64,000 nucleotides of DNA from Coenobita brevimanus (taxonomy: Eukaryota > Arthropoda > Malacostraca > Decapoda > Coenobitidae): assembly GCA_032717465.1 (NCBI GenBank), contig CM064663.1, positions 14,372,489-14,436,488 of the forward strand, read 5' to 3'. Shown here piece after piece: positions 1 to 12,450 of the stretch. A program made the translations under genes and the position numbers. Position 1 is the stretch's first letter. Each line of letters starts with the position of its first letter. The notes below the pieces were generated by a model that saw only the letters and a list, made by a program, of their open reading frames with translations, did no database searches and had not been told where the DNA came from.

Positions 1-940
1 TAGTCCAAAGACTGATCTGGTGTAAGGGATACATACTGTAAGTTCAGGGGGAGGTATAAGTACCACGTAGAAAATGAGTTAGTGGCAAAAAATAGATGTG
101 GGTAAGAGGCAGATAATTTCACCCAGTGGGGGAAAAGGATCCAATGAACAGTTTCACAAGGAAAATTAGGTATGTGCTGGTTGAGGTCAAGAAGGTACAG
201 TGTGAGACCGACTCATATGTGAGTGAAAATTACTTATCATGTAAGAATTACCATATATGCATATAGGTATATGTGTGCACTGAATGTGTGTGCGTATTTT
301 AAGCAACTGTACCTGCAAGAGGTGTAAGCAAAGAGCTCCTTGCATCACATGCAGCATCAAAGAAGATGATCAGCAGCAGACCAAGCTTTATCATCCTTAG
401 GGCCAATATCTGTGAGGGCAATCAGCCTTTTAACATTGTGGAAAGTCATTTATCTGTCATACAATACTTCTTTCCTCATCAGTAGATAAGGGTCTGGCGC
501 CATGATACTAAGTACAGACATTTAAGGCAAGGGTGACAAACCCTGATAAGCCCGAGAGGCATCGTTTTAGCAATGATCCCGAAACAACCCTCAGACTGAA
601 ACCCTTATGGTTTTTGTCCAAAATCCAATAGATCAGAAAGCATCGATCTGGTTAAATAGTTACCACCCATCATGGTATATGTTTCCCTAGATTAGAAGAA
701 ACCATTTGGCTTGTCACTCGGGTAGTCACCAGAAAGATGCATTACATGGAGGAAATGGATGGTGGCCACGCCTACCTACCATATAGTTTGTAAAAAATAT
801 ATATTGCATTGGAAATGTAATAAGAAACATTTCAAAGGGCTTCCAAATGTATATTAATGTACGGCTGTTGTATCTTAAGTAAAGGTTCATATCCATGTAA
901 TGCACTTCTATGACAAATTAATAATTTCTTTTTCTTCTAG
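1..940. other. No recognisable gene; possible intron or flank
   Basis: No long open frame, tandem repeat or transposon terminus was recognised here. The stretch ends in a pyrimidine-rich run followed by AG at 939-940, which looks like a splice acceptor. It may therefore be intron upstream of the candidate exon that follows. Confidence 0.3.
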
Positions 941-1043
941 TTGCTGTCACTTATATAAATACTGGCTTTGAAGCAGAAGACGAAATCCCTATTTATGCCA
1001 AGGAGGATCTTCACCAAAACATTGACAAAACTAACAAATGTGT
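941..1043 (+). CDS. Candidate host-gene coding exon (unknown protein)
   Basis: A good acceptor (pyrimidine tract ending TTCTTCTAG at 940) is followed by an open frame read from 943. It encodes a hydrophilic peptide containing the motifs YINTGFEAEDE and IPIYAKEDLHQNID. The frame reaches TAA at 1045-1047, but a GTAATA donor at 1044 would remove that stop and leave two bases of a split codon. The next candidate exon (1694) needs exactly two, so the phases agree. The peptide resembles an acidic cytoplasmic tail, but I do not recognise the family. Low complexity is absent and no transposon similarity was seen. Without RNA evidence it could be a chance open frame. It could also be a true terminal exon ending in NKCV. 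Confidence 0.4.
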
Positions 1044-1693
1044 GTAATATCCCCTCTATACTCTTACTCTCTTACCCCATCTCTGCCCTACGCTAGCTCA
1101 ATGCAGCTGTTTGCAAGACAGGTCATTGTCATAACACCAGAGCACCTTTGAGGAGGACGTGAAGTGGGGTGGGTAATCATGACAAATGTGAACACCCCCT
1201 CGCCCCTGACATAAAAAGGCTTTTCACATTCATCTTCAAAGCCGGTGTTAAGACAAGGCTGGGGAGTTTGCGTTTAGTTACAGTAGCTCCATATGAAATG
1301 GATGGAAAGAGGTAATGAAACAACATAGTGTCTTTTTTTTGTAAAGTTTAATGATTGACAGGAACATATACATTGAGGATCACGGGCTATAGTTCGCAGG
1401 CTAGGTATAGCACTGGACATTTCATCTGACACGTTCATTTTTTTTTTTCACTGTTTCTATTTCTTTATGTGGACAACATGTGTAAAAGATAAATTTTACA
1501 GTGCCTGATTTGACACAAGGCATGTGCATGGTCCTAGGGCCAAGTCATCACACTGATGGATCGCATAGCACACAAGACAAGTTCAGTTGGTACACATTAA
1601 TTTTCACCTTTTCACATTATATCACCCATATTTTGTTTTCTTTTCATTGTTATTCACTTGCACTGATTTAATTCTTTTTCTTTGTCTGCCAAG

Positions 1694-1835
1694 ATCACAA
1701 ACGAACCAGAGAAATAATCCTGTGATAGAGAGCACAAGGGAGGTGCACCGCACTACCTCTGGTGATAACTGGACGCCTGTGCCCTCCTCACCCAGTGGTG
1801 GGTTGGAGCACATTGCACAGGCGTCTCCTAACTGA
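1694..1835 (+). CDS. Candidate terminal coding exon, Ser/Thr/Pro-rich tail
   Basis: A strong pyrimidine tract (TTCTTTTTCTTTGTCTGCC) ends in AAG at 1691-1693. The open frame after it starts with one base of a split codon and encodes a polar tail rich in Ser, Thr, Pro and Asn. Motifs include SQTNQRNNPVIES and TPVPSSPSGG. It ends at TGA 1833-1835. The phase matches a GTAATA donor at 1044, giving a 650-bp intron. It is probably the C terminus of the same gene as 941-1043. No domain is recognisable, and no AATAAA signal was found close downstream. Confidence 0.38.
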
Positions 1836-2529
1836 TATGAAGTAGCGTGACGGAGAGAGAAAGCGTAAGCGTCACTTCTGTCAGGATATGGAGCACAGTG
1901 TTATTTTTCTTGGTTATTGCCTGGGAAAACGCTTACTGCTATGCATGGGGCATCCCCCAGGGTTTGATTTATGTATGTTATGATGAAGGACGATGCTGAA
2001 CTTCACCGGCCACCTCTTTGTGCAAGTGAGAGTGAGTATGTGTATATAGAAATGCCAGGGATCCCGTTATTCCCCGAAGACCGTGTGTTCATGGATCACT
2101 TACCTAGTCTACTTCCACTATTATTTCACGGGTGATAGTAGACTCTACTAGTAGACTCTCTGCTAAGCAGAAAGTGCCCTCACTGAAAAAGGGGGCACCC
2201 AAATCTGCACAGAACAATGTCTCTCCAGTCTGTGCCTATGGAAACTTCCAGGCACTGCTTTAGCACTGCTACTGGGCATACATGATGGTGGACAGTATGT
2301 ATCCTACATGCTGGGATTGTGAGAGGAGCAAGCCTGAAGTCTTCTTTCTCGTTTTTTGCAAGCGTCCTTGGAGATGGCACTAGGGACACCGCCAATCCAT
2401 CCTGTGCACACATAGTTCATGCTTGGAACAGTGTATAAATTTAAGACAGTCCCCACCCTGCCTTTTGTCTGCACCAAACTCGATAGAAACTAGAAAGCGC
2501 TCACAGATCACATACCTTCGCCAATACCA
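1836..2529. other. Possible 3' untranslated or intergenic sequence
   Basis: No convincing open frame or repeat was recognised. If the preceding exon is real, its 3' UTR should lie here. The first near-canonical polyadenylation motif I noticed is ATTAAA close to 2536, at the edge of the repeat that follows. Confidence 0.25.
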
Positions 2530-3830
2530 CTGCCATTAAAAAGGATCCGGATCCGGATATAGGATTCGGATCTGAATCCACCATAAAATTTAACCCGCGC
2601 CGTCCCGAGGACGTACTTCCACGTCCTCACGTTTTGTCACAGCAAATCCCGAGGACGTACTTCAACGTCCTGCAATTGCAAGGTTCATAATTTCCACAAT
2701 TTTCAATTTCCGCGAGTCATTTTTGGTACGTATACACGGGACACCTGCCTCAACAAGATGCCAGGCAGAGACAATGTCTTACCCAGCATGACCTCCTCCC
2801 CCCCTCTGCATGCCCTTTTCTCAGCAATTCACCTGTTATCAGTGACCTGGCCAGTATAGCCATGTCATGCCACGGTACGAAATTCAGGGCCAGAGTGATT
2901 CCCCAATCAATGACAATGTGGAGGACAAACTTTACATAGCATTAGAGGAAGAAACAGTTAGAAATGATGATCAGGTAATGTGGCAAAAAAAGGTCAGGTA
3001 TTAGTGAGTGAAACAATGCTTATAATGCCTATATTACTGCTTGAAAACCAATATACTCTTGTACTACATATAAATTCGTAACAGTAAATAAATAAATACA
3101 GTTTATGAGTGGTGTGAAATAGTTATCCTCCCATAGAACTCGTTTTCTTTGGTGCTAGCCTGATAGAAAACCCAGTAAGGTAAGGAGGCTCTCCTACCTG
3201 TAATGAGTATTTTAAACCTCAGGTGAGCGATTTCTCTATGAATTTTCGATGTTTCTCATCAAAAGCGAAAGTTTTAGCAAAAAAAAAAAGGGTCGAAAAA
3301 TGGCCGGGATTGGGGGGTACCAGTGGTCAAAAAGTGGTCGGGACGGGGCGGGTTAATCAGTTCTTTCTTGGTCCATGGCCCACTTTTCCACAAAATTTCA
3401 CTGAAAATAATTGAGAACTTTTGGAGATACTGTGCGAGATACTCCGGATCCGGATTCGGATCCGCCCCTAATTTAACAATTTCTTCCTTGGCCAATGGTG
3501 CATCCTCCACTAAATTTCATCAAAATCCGTTCACAAGTTTCTGAGTAATATTGGATCCGGATCCGTGGATACAGGATCCGAATACGACGCCATATTTAAT
3601 AAAATCTTTCTTGGTCCTTGGTGCACCTTTCCACAAATTTCATTAAAATTCATTGTGAACTTTTGGAGAATTTTGTATGGGATACTCTGGATCCGTATCT
3701 GGCCCAAAAGTTAATCATATCATCCTTCGCCCATGGCCCACAGTTCCACAAAATTTCATCCAAATCTATTCATAACTTTTAGAATAATCCTGCTAACACA
3801 CAGGCAGAAAGACAGACAAACCAACAAACC
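2530..3830. repeat. Degenerate GGATCCGGAT-rich interspersed repeat
   Basis: Several diverged units recur. Each combines GGATCCGGATCC-type words with a segment like TTCTTCCTTGGCCAATGGTG and ATTTCATCAAAATCCGTTCA (near 2540, 3360-3440, 3480-3560, 3600-3690 and 3720-3780). The last unit is followed by TCCTGCTAACA, a CAGA/CAAA-rich stretch and CCTCCTTGATGGGG, which looks like the tail of an interspersed repeat. The array is split by the MITE at 2590-3356. No coding capacity was seen. Confidence 0.6.
2590..3356 (+). mobile_element. piggyBac-derived MITE, copy 1 (767 bp)
   Basis: Both ends carry TTAA, with TTAACCCGCGCCGTCCCGAG on the left and CGGGACGGGGCGGGTTAA on the right, giving inverted GC-rich termini. 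The left subterminal part contains the foldback GAGGACGT-ACTTCC-ACGTCCTC, then an AATTGCAAGGTTCATAATTT-type leader shared with the full-length piggyBac copies. A degraded start of a transposase reading frame (ATG at 2758) follows. The rest is the non-coding right end. It is inserted in the GGATCC repeat. Strand is given in the direction of the transposase remnant. Confidence 0.85.
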
Positions 3831-4057
3831 AATACAAGGTAAAACATAGCCTCCTTGATGGGGCTAATAACAGGACCTGGGCCTCTGCTATAAAAGGGCC
3901 TCTCTATTCCGCTCAGAAACTGAGGAAAGCAGTCCAGAGGGATTGGTGGAGGAGGCCCACAATGTTCATAGCATATCGTCCACGAAATTCTGCAGAGGAT
4001 AGAACCCACTAGGGAAATATCATGCATAAAAATTCAATGTTGCTTGGAGCTTCTCTG

Positions 4058-4510
4058 TTAGGGGTTGGTGAGGCACGCTGTCCCCAGAGGCAATGGGTTG
4101 AGGCTTACTCTTTGCAGCGCTTTGGTACTAGAACCAGATTTCTCAAAATCAAGGCTGAAATCGCTAACTACGTTTAGGAGAACTTTGGTTGCAGGTGAGG
4201 GAAACAAGTATATACGTGTCGACTTCATCCAGTCCTCCTCTATCGCATTCAGGCCACTTGTCAGCATATAGTGCACCTTGGGTAGGTGGAGCAGTAACTA
4301 CATTGTGTCTTTGGTGACAAAGAGGTCCACCTGCATGTGGCCATACCTAAGAACCAATGAGTTGAATATAACCCTCCAGACAGTCCATTCAACTGAGGCT
4401 AACTTAAACCTGGAGTGTGCATTGGCCCTCCGGTTCTTCTCCCCAGAAAATTCTGAGCCAACAGGTACCAACAGCAATGGTAAGTTAGCGACTGGATTTG
4501 TTCTGTCCAT
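4058..4510 (-). pseudogene. DIRS/Ngaro-like retroelement fragment (end of RT/RNase H region)
   Basis: Two adjacent minus-strand frames read like the end of the RT-RNase H polyprotein of DIRS-order elements. The upstream frame (4510-4298) has an EWTVWRVIFNSLVLRYG-type segment followed by HMQVDLF. The second (4276-4058) has LNAIEEDWM and RIYLFPSPA, matching the family layout of a VDLF motif, then a DW motif and an IYLFPP-like motif. A frame change separates them. No tyrosine recombinase or terminal repeat was recognised. This is a call from motif layout only. Other retroelement RNase H tails are possible. Confidence 0.45.
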
Positions 4511-6015
4511 GCCAGGAAAGGTTCAGACCTTGACATGCCATACTATTTCATGTAATGCACCACCAGTTGGTTGTGCTTTTGCATTACCCCTAATTCCCTG
4601 ATATTTAAGTGCTTGACACATTATGTCTATGTCCAAACCCCCAGTTGTTGGTGCCCCATTCATGACAGAATGCCCTCCCAAGTCTTAGGCATTGGTTACA
4701 GTCATAGGAGTCTGGCACCATCCATCATCAAAGTAGCCTCCTGGGGCTGGCAGGGACTGGATGGAGCATGTCTCCTGTGCAACATCCTTTCTCCTGGGAT
4801 CACCTTTACCTCCCGTGATAGGTGGTAGAGGCACAACCTGCCAAGTTCAGTGCCCACGGCAGTGGCTCACCATGTCTTCATGACTTCAGGTTGGCGTGAA
4901 CTGTCCTAAACAATTTTCCCGAAGGCAATATGCACTGTCCGGGGAAAAACGAACTCATACTTGCCTGGTGTTCTACTCCAAACCTATCCTGATTACTTGC
5001 GTCACAGGGTTCAACAAAGTTTTTCCATATTGATTTTGAAGCCGAGCTCCCCAGATGACTTGATTACTCAGCCTGAATTTCCTGGACACTCCTCCTAAGT
5101 GGCTGCTGCAAGAAGCCGCTTGTTGAGATACATTAATACGTTCACCCCCTCTGTCACCACATAATGCACCAACACCTTTGTTAGTCTGACGAAGACACGA
5201 CGAGCTAGGTAAAGACCGATAGGCCAACATGTTGACCAGTGAGCAAGTAAGCCTTCTAGATCGGTGCTTGTTGTGTGACACTCCTTTGCTAATGTTAACT
5301 TTTAAAGAGTTGGGGGCCTTTGTGCCTTTTTATCATGCTGCATGTGTTCAGTGATGAGGCTGGTGCCTTGTCGTTCAGTTTGGTGCACTTGGAGAGCTTG
5401 TAGTGATCAGGAGATGGAGCTCTCCACTGCATGAGAAAGGTTAGAGCAGAGAACGGGCGGTGTATGGTATATGGGAGGCGAGTATATGCCTCCTCTATGT
5501 ATGCATCCAGGACCTGGTTAGGAGAAAAGGGAGCCTCCCAGATGATTGCTTCCCTTGCCACTCACTCCGTCATGATGAACGCAACGATTCTCACATTAAT
5601 GCAGTTTGTCACTGTCTGCAATGGAGATGAATAGCAAGTCTTTTAAACTATTGTTGAAACTGAGATGCGAGTACCAGCAGTTAGATGACAGTTTCACTGC
5701 TCTTCACTGACACTGGGAACTGAATAGGCATGGCCCTATAAGGAACTTTGTAAGAGTCAGTCTATTCCTCCAGGCATGGCAGGAAGTAGGCTGGTGACAG
5801 ACTACTCTGAGAACATTGCCCCATTCCAAATGTTGTGGTTGTCAAGTTCCCACCTGGCCCAGGAAAAGGAGAGCATCACCATCAATGCTGAAACCAGTCG
5901 TTGCACAATGCTGTCTTCTTCAGTGGAAGGTACGACAATTACTTCACCCCTGTAGGCGTCTGTGATGGCTGTGGCCTGATCCCCAGGCTAAAGCAGTGAC
6001 AGCAGTTCACAGTAC
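4511..6015. other. Unassigned; possibly more of the DIRS-like relic
   Basis: Several short minus-strand frames are present (for example 5281-4973 and 5561-5295), but none shows a motif I can name. Their position, upstream of the RNase H-like fragment on the same strand, would fit decayed retroelement coding sequence. I see no splice-site-bounded exon, terminal repeat or RNA gene. Confidence 0.25.
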
Positions 6016-6247
6016 TTGCTCAGTGAAAACACTGTGTGCCACATGGGCCAGAGAGACCAAATGAACTTGAAACTAATGCTAAATACTGTATTATCCGTCA
6101 GGACAAAACAGTGAGTGGAGCCTTGGGAAAACAAGGGAGAGCATCGCATGATGGAAATAGCTTGTCGTGCCCATTCAGACTGAAAACCGTGTGCTGGTGT
6201 GCAAGCCACACATTACATACTATACTAGACCAATTATGGCCTCGGTA
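6016..6247. repeat. Diverged repeat unit flanking the hAT element (left part)
   Basis: The segment containing GCATGATGGAAATAGCTTGT and CAGACTGAAAACCGTGTG recurs in diverged form on the other side of the hAT element, near 10068-10110 and 10348-10400. This suggests a diffuse tandem or interspersed repeat into which the hAT element inserted. Bases 6240-6247 (CCTCGGTA) are the left target duplication of that insertion. Confidence 0.45.
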
Positions 6248-6411
6248 CAGGGGCGTCATTTGAGGGGGGCAGCGAGGGAGGGTCGCCCCCCCTAAGCTTC
6301 TGAGAGGGCCTCCAAATCAACTACAGTTAATGAAAATAAATATAAGGTTAACACCGTGAAATTAAAAATAAATTGTGTTTAGCCTCAATACGTTTTCAGT
6401 GAAATATATCT

Positions 6412-6412
<1 letters not shown>

Positions 6413-6503
<91 letters not shown>

Positions 6504-6510
6504 TGTGTGT

Positions 6511-6604
<94 letters not shown>
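6413..6604 (+). repeat. (GT)n microsatellite, about 190 bp
   Basis: Nearly pure GT dinucleotide repeat with a few single-base interruptions (for example TTTG and TATG) in its first half. It lies inside the 5' non-coding part of the hAT element. The long open frames across it are simple-sequence artefacts. Confidence 0.98.
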
Positions 6605-6607
<3 letters not shown>

Positions 6608-6845
6608 CATCACAATAATTTACTAGATATATTAAAGGATGTCATTGTGAATATGTTCCTAGCCCGCTGTTCAGTTACCTTTTTATTGTATTCTGGCAAT
6701 CATTAATAGTTTTTATTCATCTTAGGAAGTAGCTGCCTGTAGGTAGGAGCCTTTAGAGTTCATTTAGATCAGTGTTTCCCAAAGTAGACTTTGCTTTACT
6801 GGTTGAAGAACTTGAAGCTCTACAGGCATCATCATCCTATATACA

Positions 6846-6946
<101 letters not shown>

Positions 6947-6956
6947 GCTAGTAAAG

Positions 6957-9240
6957 CAGCTAACAATACTGATTTAGCCACTACATCATTCCCTAGTCAA
7001 GACTCAGATTTTATTTCTGTTCATGAAGCAGAAGTCACATTAGCACATACTGTTGCACTGAACCAAGATAAAAAAGATACAAAAGACAGTCCATCCACAT
7101 CACAAACTCCAGCGACTCTAGCAGTTGATATATCTAAGTCCCCCTATGATAAACCCAGTCTACCAAAATTGCCAAGCTACCTAAGCATTCAGAATAATAG
7201 GTAATTTAGAAGTCCGTATTTTGATATATTTTCTTGGTTAGAATAGCCTACTCGGTCTCACAAGATGCGTGTTACTGCTGTCCATGTAGGCAATTTGCTG
7301 AAGCATCTGTTCGTAAGGAGGAAGGATTTGGTAGGACACCGTTTATTGATGTTGGAACAAGGAAATGGAAAGATACCAGTACCCTTCTCAAACAGCATCA
7401 GGCAAGTGAAAGACACCTTAATAGTATGATTGTTTGGTCTGATGTCAAGGATATTCGGTCAGGGTTCACTCATTCTGTAGCATCTTCTCTATCTTCAGCT
7501 AGGTAACAAGAAATTGAGACAACAGGGAACATGTAAAGTTACTTTTAAGAGTCACTACATTACTCGGAAAGCGAGGCCTGTCTTTTCGTGGACATAATGA
7601 GGGTGGTGATACATGAAATTCAGGAAATATTATAGAAATTCTTCACCTGATTGCTGAATCAAATCCCTCTCTAAAACGAAAGTTAGATCGACCAGAATGA
7701 GTTGATATCAGTTGCTGGATGACATATTAAGGGCACAGTTTGTGCTGAAGCACAAGAACCCAAGTACTTTTCAGTTATGGTTGATGAAAAGAAAGACTTG
7801 TTAAAAATGAACAGATGGCTATTCTTCTGCGGTACTTTAGTGAGAGTATTGTGAAGGAACGTGTCATTGGAACCTATTACATGGAAAAGGTTGATGCTGC
7901 AAGTTTAGCTGATTTTATATGCGCTAAAACAATCCGGTTTACTTTCGTATAGGTGTGTGGCTCAGTGTCATGATGGTGCTAGTGTAATGAGTGGATGCTC
8001 TAGCGAGATTCAAGCAAGACTACGGGATAAAATTCCCCAAGGAGTATACTGTACATACATTGCCATGCACCCAGGCTGAATTTAGTACTGTGCGACTGCA
8101 TAAAGAATACCAGTGGCCTCTCTTCATTTTTTTTTCAATTATTAATACACTTTACACATTTATTAAACAGTAACACAGGGAACCAACTTTTCACACAGGC
8201 ACAGAAAGCAGATCTTCAGGTTTTGACACTAGAAAGACCTACTGTAATTAGATGGTCTTGCTATTATAGGTTAATATCAAAGGTTAAGCTTCGCTATGGA
8301 AGTTTGCTATCAGTGCTTCATACAGTTTCAGAGGGTTCTGATTCAGAAGCTGCGGTAGAAGCAAATGGACTGTACAAAAAGTTAGTCTTTCAGGTTCGTA
8401 ATGGATCTACATATTACTGAACAAGTCCTTAGAGTTACCAATAGTTTGTCAGATCAGCTTCAAGCAAAGGAAACCTTACTATCTGAAGCTTGCTCTCTCA
8501 TACAGTCAACTATTGCAGGTCTTGAGAACGGACGAGGCTTTCTCTGATATTTTTGACAAAGCTAAAGATTTTGCTTCAACATATGAGGCAGATATCAACT
8601 TGGAAAATTCAAATCACTTGAGCAGGCCTAAGCCTAAGAGAATTCAGAAGGCTTCTACTAAAACGCTTCTTAAATGATTCAGCCCTAGGGAGAAATGAGG
8701 TGAATACTTGTATTGCTCCAAAGACTGAAATCAAAAGAACCTATTTTGATAGATTTCTCTCAGAACTTGATATTCGCTTCACACAAAACATGCCCCTAAT
8801 AGAAGCAAAGAATGCTCTTGATTGCAGTTCCAGAGACTTTCTAGAATATGAGAAGCTCTCTATTATAGTACAGTCTTACAAAGATAAATATAGATGAAAT
8901 TCTTCTAGTTTTCCAAATATCTGTTGCAAAAAGACATTTTCTAAGTAAGAGTGAGCAGCCAAAGAATCTGCTTTAATTATATGAACTCAAACAATTAGAT
9001 TGTGCATTTTCTGAAATAGTGAAAATTATCAAACTTCTTCTCATCCTTCCAGTAACTACTACAGGCAATGAACGACTTTTTTCATTACTTAGCTTAGTCA
9101 AGACATATCTAAGAACCTCAATGATAAGTGATCGCTTTGTGACCTCAGAAAAGGATCATATTAAAAATCTTACCTTTAACACCTTGGTTGATAACTTTGC
9201 AAAGCAGAGATCACGGAGAGATGGGAGTAGGGGTGCTTCC
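6957..9240 (+). pseudogene. hAT transposase remnant (TTF zinc finger, DUF4371-like core, hATC)
   Basis: Pieces in order on the plus strand are as follows. First comes a Ser/Thr-rich N-terminal tail (6957-7203). Next is a TTF-type zinc-finger region (7234-7506) with CYCCPCRQF and a WKDTSTLLKQHQASERH segment. A DUF4371-like stretch (about 7690-8170) is broken by many stops. A middle region with the WSCYYRLISK motif (8223-8420) follows. Last is a C-terminal dimerisation segment (9019-9240) with TGNERLFSLLSLVKTYLR, corresponding to the hATC block. Frameshifts and stops separate every piece, so no functional transposase is made. The order and motifs match Tip100-like hAT transposases related to vertebrate ZMYM-type proteins. 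Confidence 0.85.
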
Positions 9241-9911
9241 ACTGTTGCAGTAGTTTATTCGTTTTTCAATGAAATAAAGATACATAGTTTCATTTTCATT
9301 TTCCTTTAATGAATTCTTAAATTAATATACCCTTCTTACGTGAGCCCCTTCCAGATTTAAAAACCATCTTTTTATTTCTCCCACCTCATAGTGTACAGCT
9401 TAATTTTTCACATTACTTTATATGGTTCATGGTATTTTGGGAGCTAGTAAGCTAAAAGCTTTCCATTTTTAATTCAGTTACAAGTTTACATCTTTTCATT
9501 CTCAGTTTTATATTAATTATCTTTTCATTAGTCTGTAAGAATGAAATCAGTTTAAGCTTTCACCAATACAAATATTTTGACTGCTGTTTGGTCTGTTATC
9601 CAAGGTCATTAGCATATAATGTGTATATGTACTTTACCATGAACTTTAAATTACATATTCAACTTTACATAGAAATACTGCCAATGCTAGAATATCCATT
9701 AGTGTGTCTTACAGAAAGTAATTGGTTTAACAAATAATTATATACAGTATATAATATAATTGATTACTGCTTTAATTCTGTAAATACAGCTTTGCATGTG
9801 GTTTAAAAAATGCTCACTCGCCACTCTACCCATGTGGGGAGATGGGAGTAGGGGTGCCTCCTAAACAGCCTAAGCCCTCCCCCCCAAAGGAAAATTGAAA
9901 TGACGCCCCTG

Positions 9912-10440
9912 CCTCGGTAAACATAGCATGACAGAAGAATTCTGCCGAACTAGAATACAGAGAAAAAGTTGTGAACCTCATTCTCAAACAGCATACTAAA
10001 AACTACACTATAATTTATTGACATTATGAAGAGTAAAAAACTAAAATCTGCCCTGAGAGGAAAAGTATAACGTGATGGAAATAGCTCGTCATGCTTGGAC
10101 AGACAGACCACTGTGTGGACCTTGGGGCTTAAGGGAATTAAGCCAAAAAGCTTGTAACTACGAAAAATAAAACAAATGGAACAAAACATGTCGTAGCTCC
10201 ATGTGAGCAAAGTCTAGGATGAGCACCATGCAATAGAGGAAGCTTGCCTTACTTGATGAAATCTGTGCTACATAAGGAGCCAGCACCCACACTAAAAACC
10301 ATATTATCAGATGTCGTATAGTAAGACAACAGTCCAATCCCCGACAGCCTAGCATGACGGAAGCAAACCACGGCACTCATATCGACTGAAAAATTGCGCA
10401 CAGTGTGGGGCTGCAAACTAGAAATTAAAATACTGAAGCC
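9912..10440. repeat. Diverged repeat units flanking the hAT element (right part)
   Basis: Starts with the right copy of the hAT target duplication. Two diverged units related to the sequence left of the hAT element are visible: CGTGATGGAAATAGCTCGTC near 10069, and GCATGACGGAAGCAAACC followed by CGACTGAAAAATTGCGCACA near 10350. No coding content is recognised. Confidence 0.4.
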
Positions 10441-12450
10441 AGGAAAGACAAATGACAAAAAAGAAAGAAACAAAGGCATTTCCTGCAAGATGCAGGCTTA
10501 CAATGCAACCGTGAAAGTAGTAGCACATAGTCGAGAAGATGCTGGTGCACACCTCGTAGAGGACGGATGCTGTCCCCAGGTGTTGCCCATGCATTGCACG
10601 GAGAGAGAGAATGACTTGGCTTGCCGACACCAGCATTGCGCAAAGTAAGGACAGAGAAAGGGTGATGGGGTAAGGATATGGGAGGATTGTACTCACGTTT
10701 GCCAGCTTTCACTTTTTTTAGGCTGTATTTATTGCCACGATTTTGTGGATATAGTTCCCTTCTGCATCCAGCAGAAGTGAAAGGAGCTAACTCTACAGGT
10801 AACTCAATGCTGGCTCATCCGCCTGGTCATTAATATTATTTTATCGAAAGAAAATGGAGAGGGGCATATTCACACACTCGCACTGAGGATCCACACTCTG
10901 TTTACACAATATCTTGCAATGCACTCCTTTTCTCTAGGAAGAAAGATTGTGGACTACAAGAGTAGGGCACCTTCTCTCTGCAGTCCATTGGACTTACCTA
11001 AAGATAAGCCTCTGACAACAAAATCAACATTAAGCCTCCCTCTGTTTGTAATGTTAAGTCAAATTGTGTGTAAATGCAACTAGCAGTGCTACCCATCTTT
11101 GCTAGAGTTAGCCATATTATGGAAAATTGACGACGGTATTTTAGAAATCCTTAAAGGTAGACAAATTCGTGGATGGACGAAACAGCAATCACACACATTT
11201 CTTCACCAAATAACACACCCACTAATTCATCTACTGATCTTGGAGAGCTTTTTGGGGGGGAGAGGGGGGGGGTGATGAGGGATCGAGAATCTGAAGTGGA
11301 GGTCAGTATTTACATCTACTGGTCCCCATGACCTATTTTAGTCTGTATTAACCCTTATCCACCGGAGCTTTCCCACAATTGTCCACTCCTCTTTACGGGG
11401 AATTTCCAAGATTTTGGGAAAAGTGCCCTTATTTCAAACGCTGATATCTTCCAAATTATTATAACTAGAGAAGAAAGTAAGTATACATAAGACTCTTCAA
11501 CGCTTCCCTTTTCAAATGAAATTACCTCAAAGTCTGCGTGTGGTCCCATCAATGAGTAAGGATACGTTAAAGATGACTGGTTTTCCGTGTTTTGGCGGGC
11601 TAATCCAGGTACACGCCACAGCCAGTGACCTTGGACTCGCTGGCTAGCATTGGCAGCACTAACTGGAGTTGTGATTTTAACACTGCCCGGCCTCTCGGAA
11701 TATTCTACTCATTCTTTCTGCTTTTCCTTACTCACCATAAGAAAGATGAGTCATCACCCTATCCATGTGGCTCCACATAGTTTTTTCCACCCGATTCATA
11801 GTTCCAGTATGCCCTGTAGATGTATAGGAAAAGAATACCTCTTTATTTTCTGTACTCGCTTATTGCATCAATTATAATAATTTCCTCCTACTGGGGCACT
11901 TATATTTGCACTTGACATCACGATCACGGGTAATTGTACTTCGAGAAGTAAATGTTCTGGCTGTTTCACGAAGTATGGTTGATCATGAGGTAATTACTTG
12001 TACAGAAATTGTGACTAATTTGCACTATTCAGAGGCATCATGAAAATGTTACTAATGTTATAAACAACTTACATTTTTTGTACTTCACGTCACAAATACA
12101 CTAATGCTCACATATGCATCATTATTTTCTGAGTAACGAGGGAAAAAATTTAGCTACAGCCAACCAGGTGATCATTCTCTCCAATGCACTTTTGGTTTTC
12201 TTTCATTGTACTAGATAGGGTTTCTCAAGGTAATTCCAATCATTGTTTCACAAATAACTATAAACAGCAACATTTATTGCAATGCACTTGCATTGGGTAC
12301 CTACCTACCTTATGGTTGTCATAGAAAAAGGTCATGAGTTCAGAGGGTGCCGCGAAGGTATCTGCAGCATATCCAGTCAGCCGGTGTCACTACACGCCCT
12401 GAATCGTGACGGCTAGCCAGCACGCAGGAGTTAATGCACACAAGAGATTT
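10441..12450. other. No recognisable gene or element
   Basis: Short open frames only, none with a recognisable motif. A G-rich run lies at about 11250-11272. A TTAACCCTTATCC sequence at 11349 resembles the start of a TTAA element, but I found no partner terminus. Bases 12447-12450 border the left LTR of element I. Confidence 0.3.

Noticed and set aside
6362..6706. Long poly-His/Thr and poly-Cys/Val open frames
   Set aside because: They are translations of the (GT)n microsatellite, open in several frames because the repeat has no stops.
11349..11600. TTAACCCTTATCC as the end of another TTAA transposon
   Set aside because: No inverted partner terminus or TTAA-bounded unit was found nearby.
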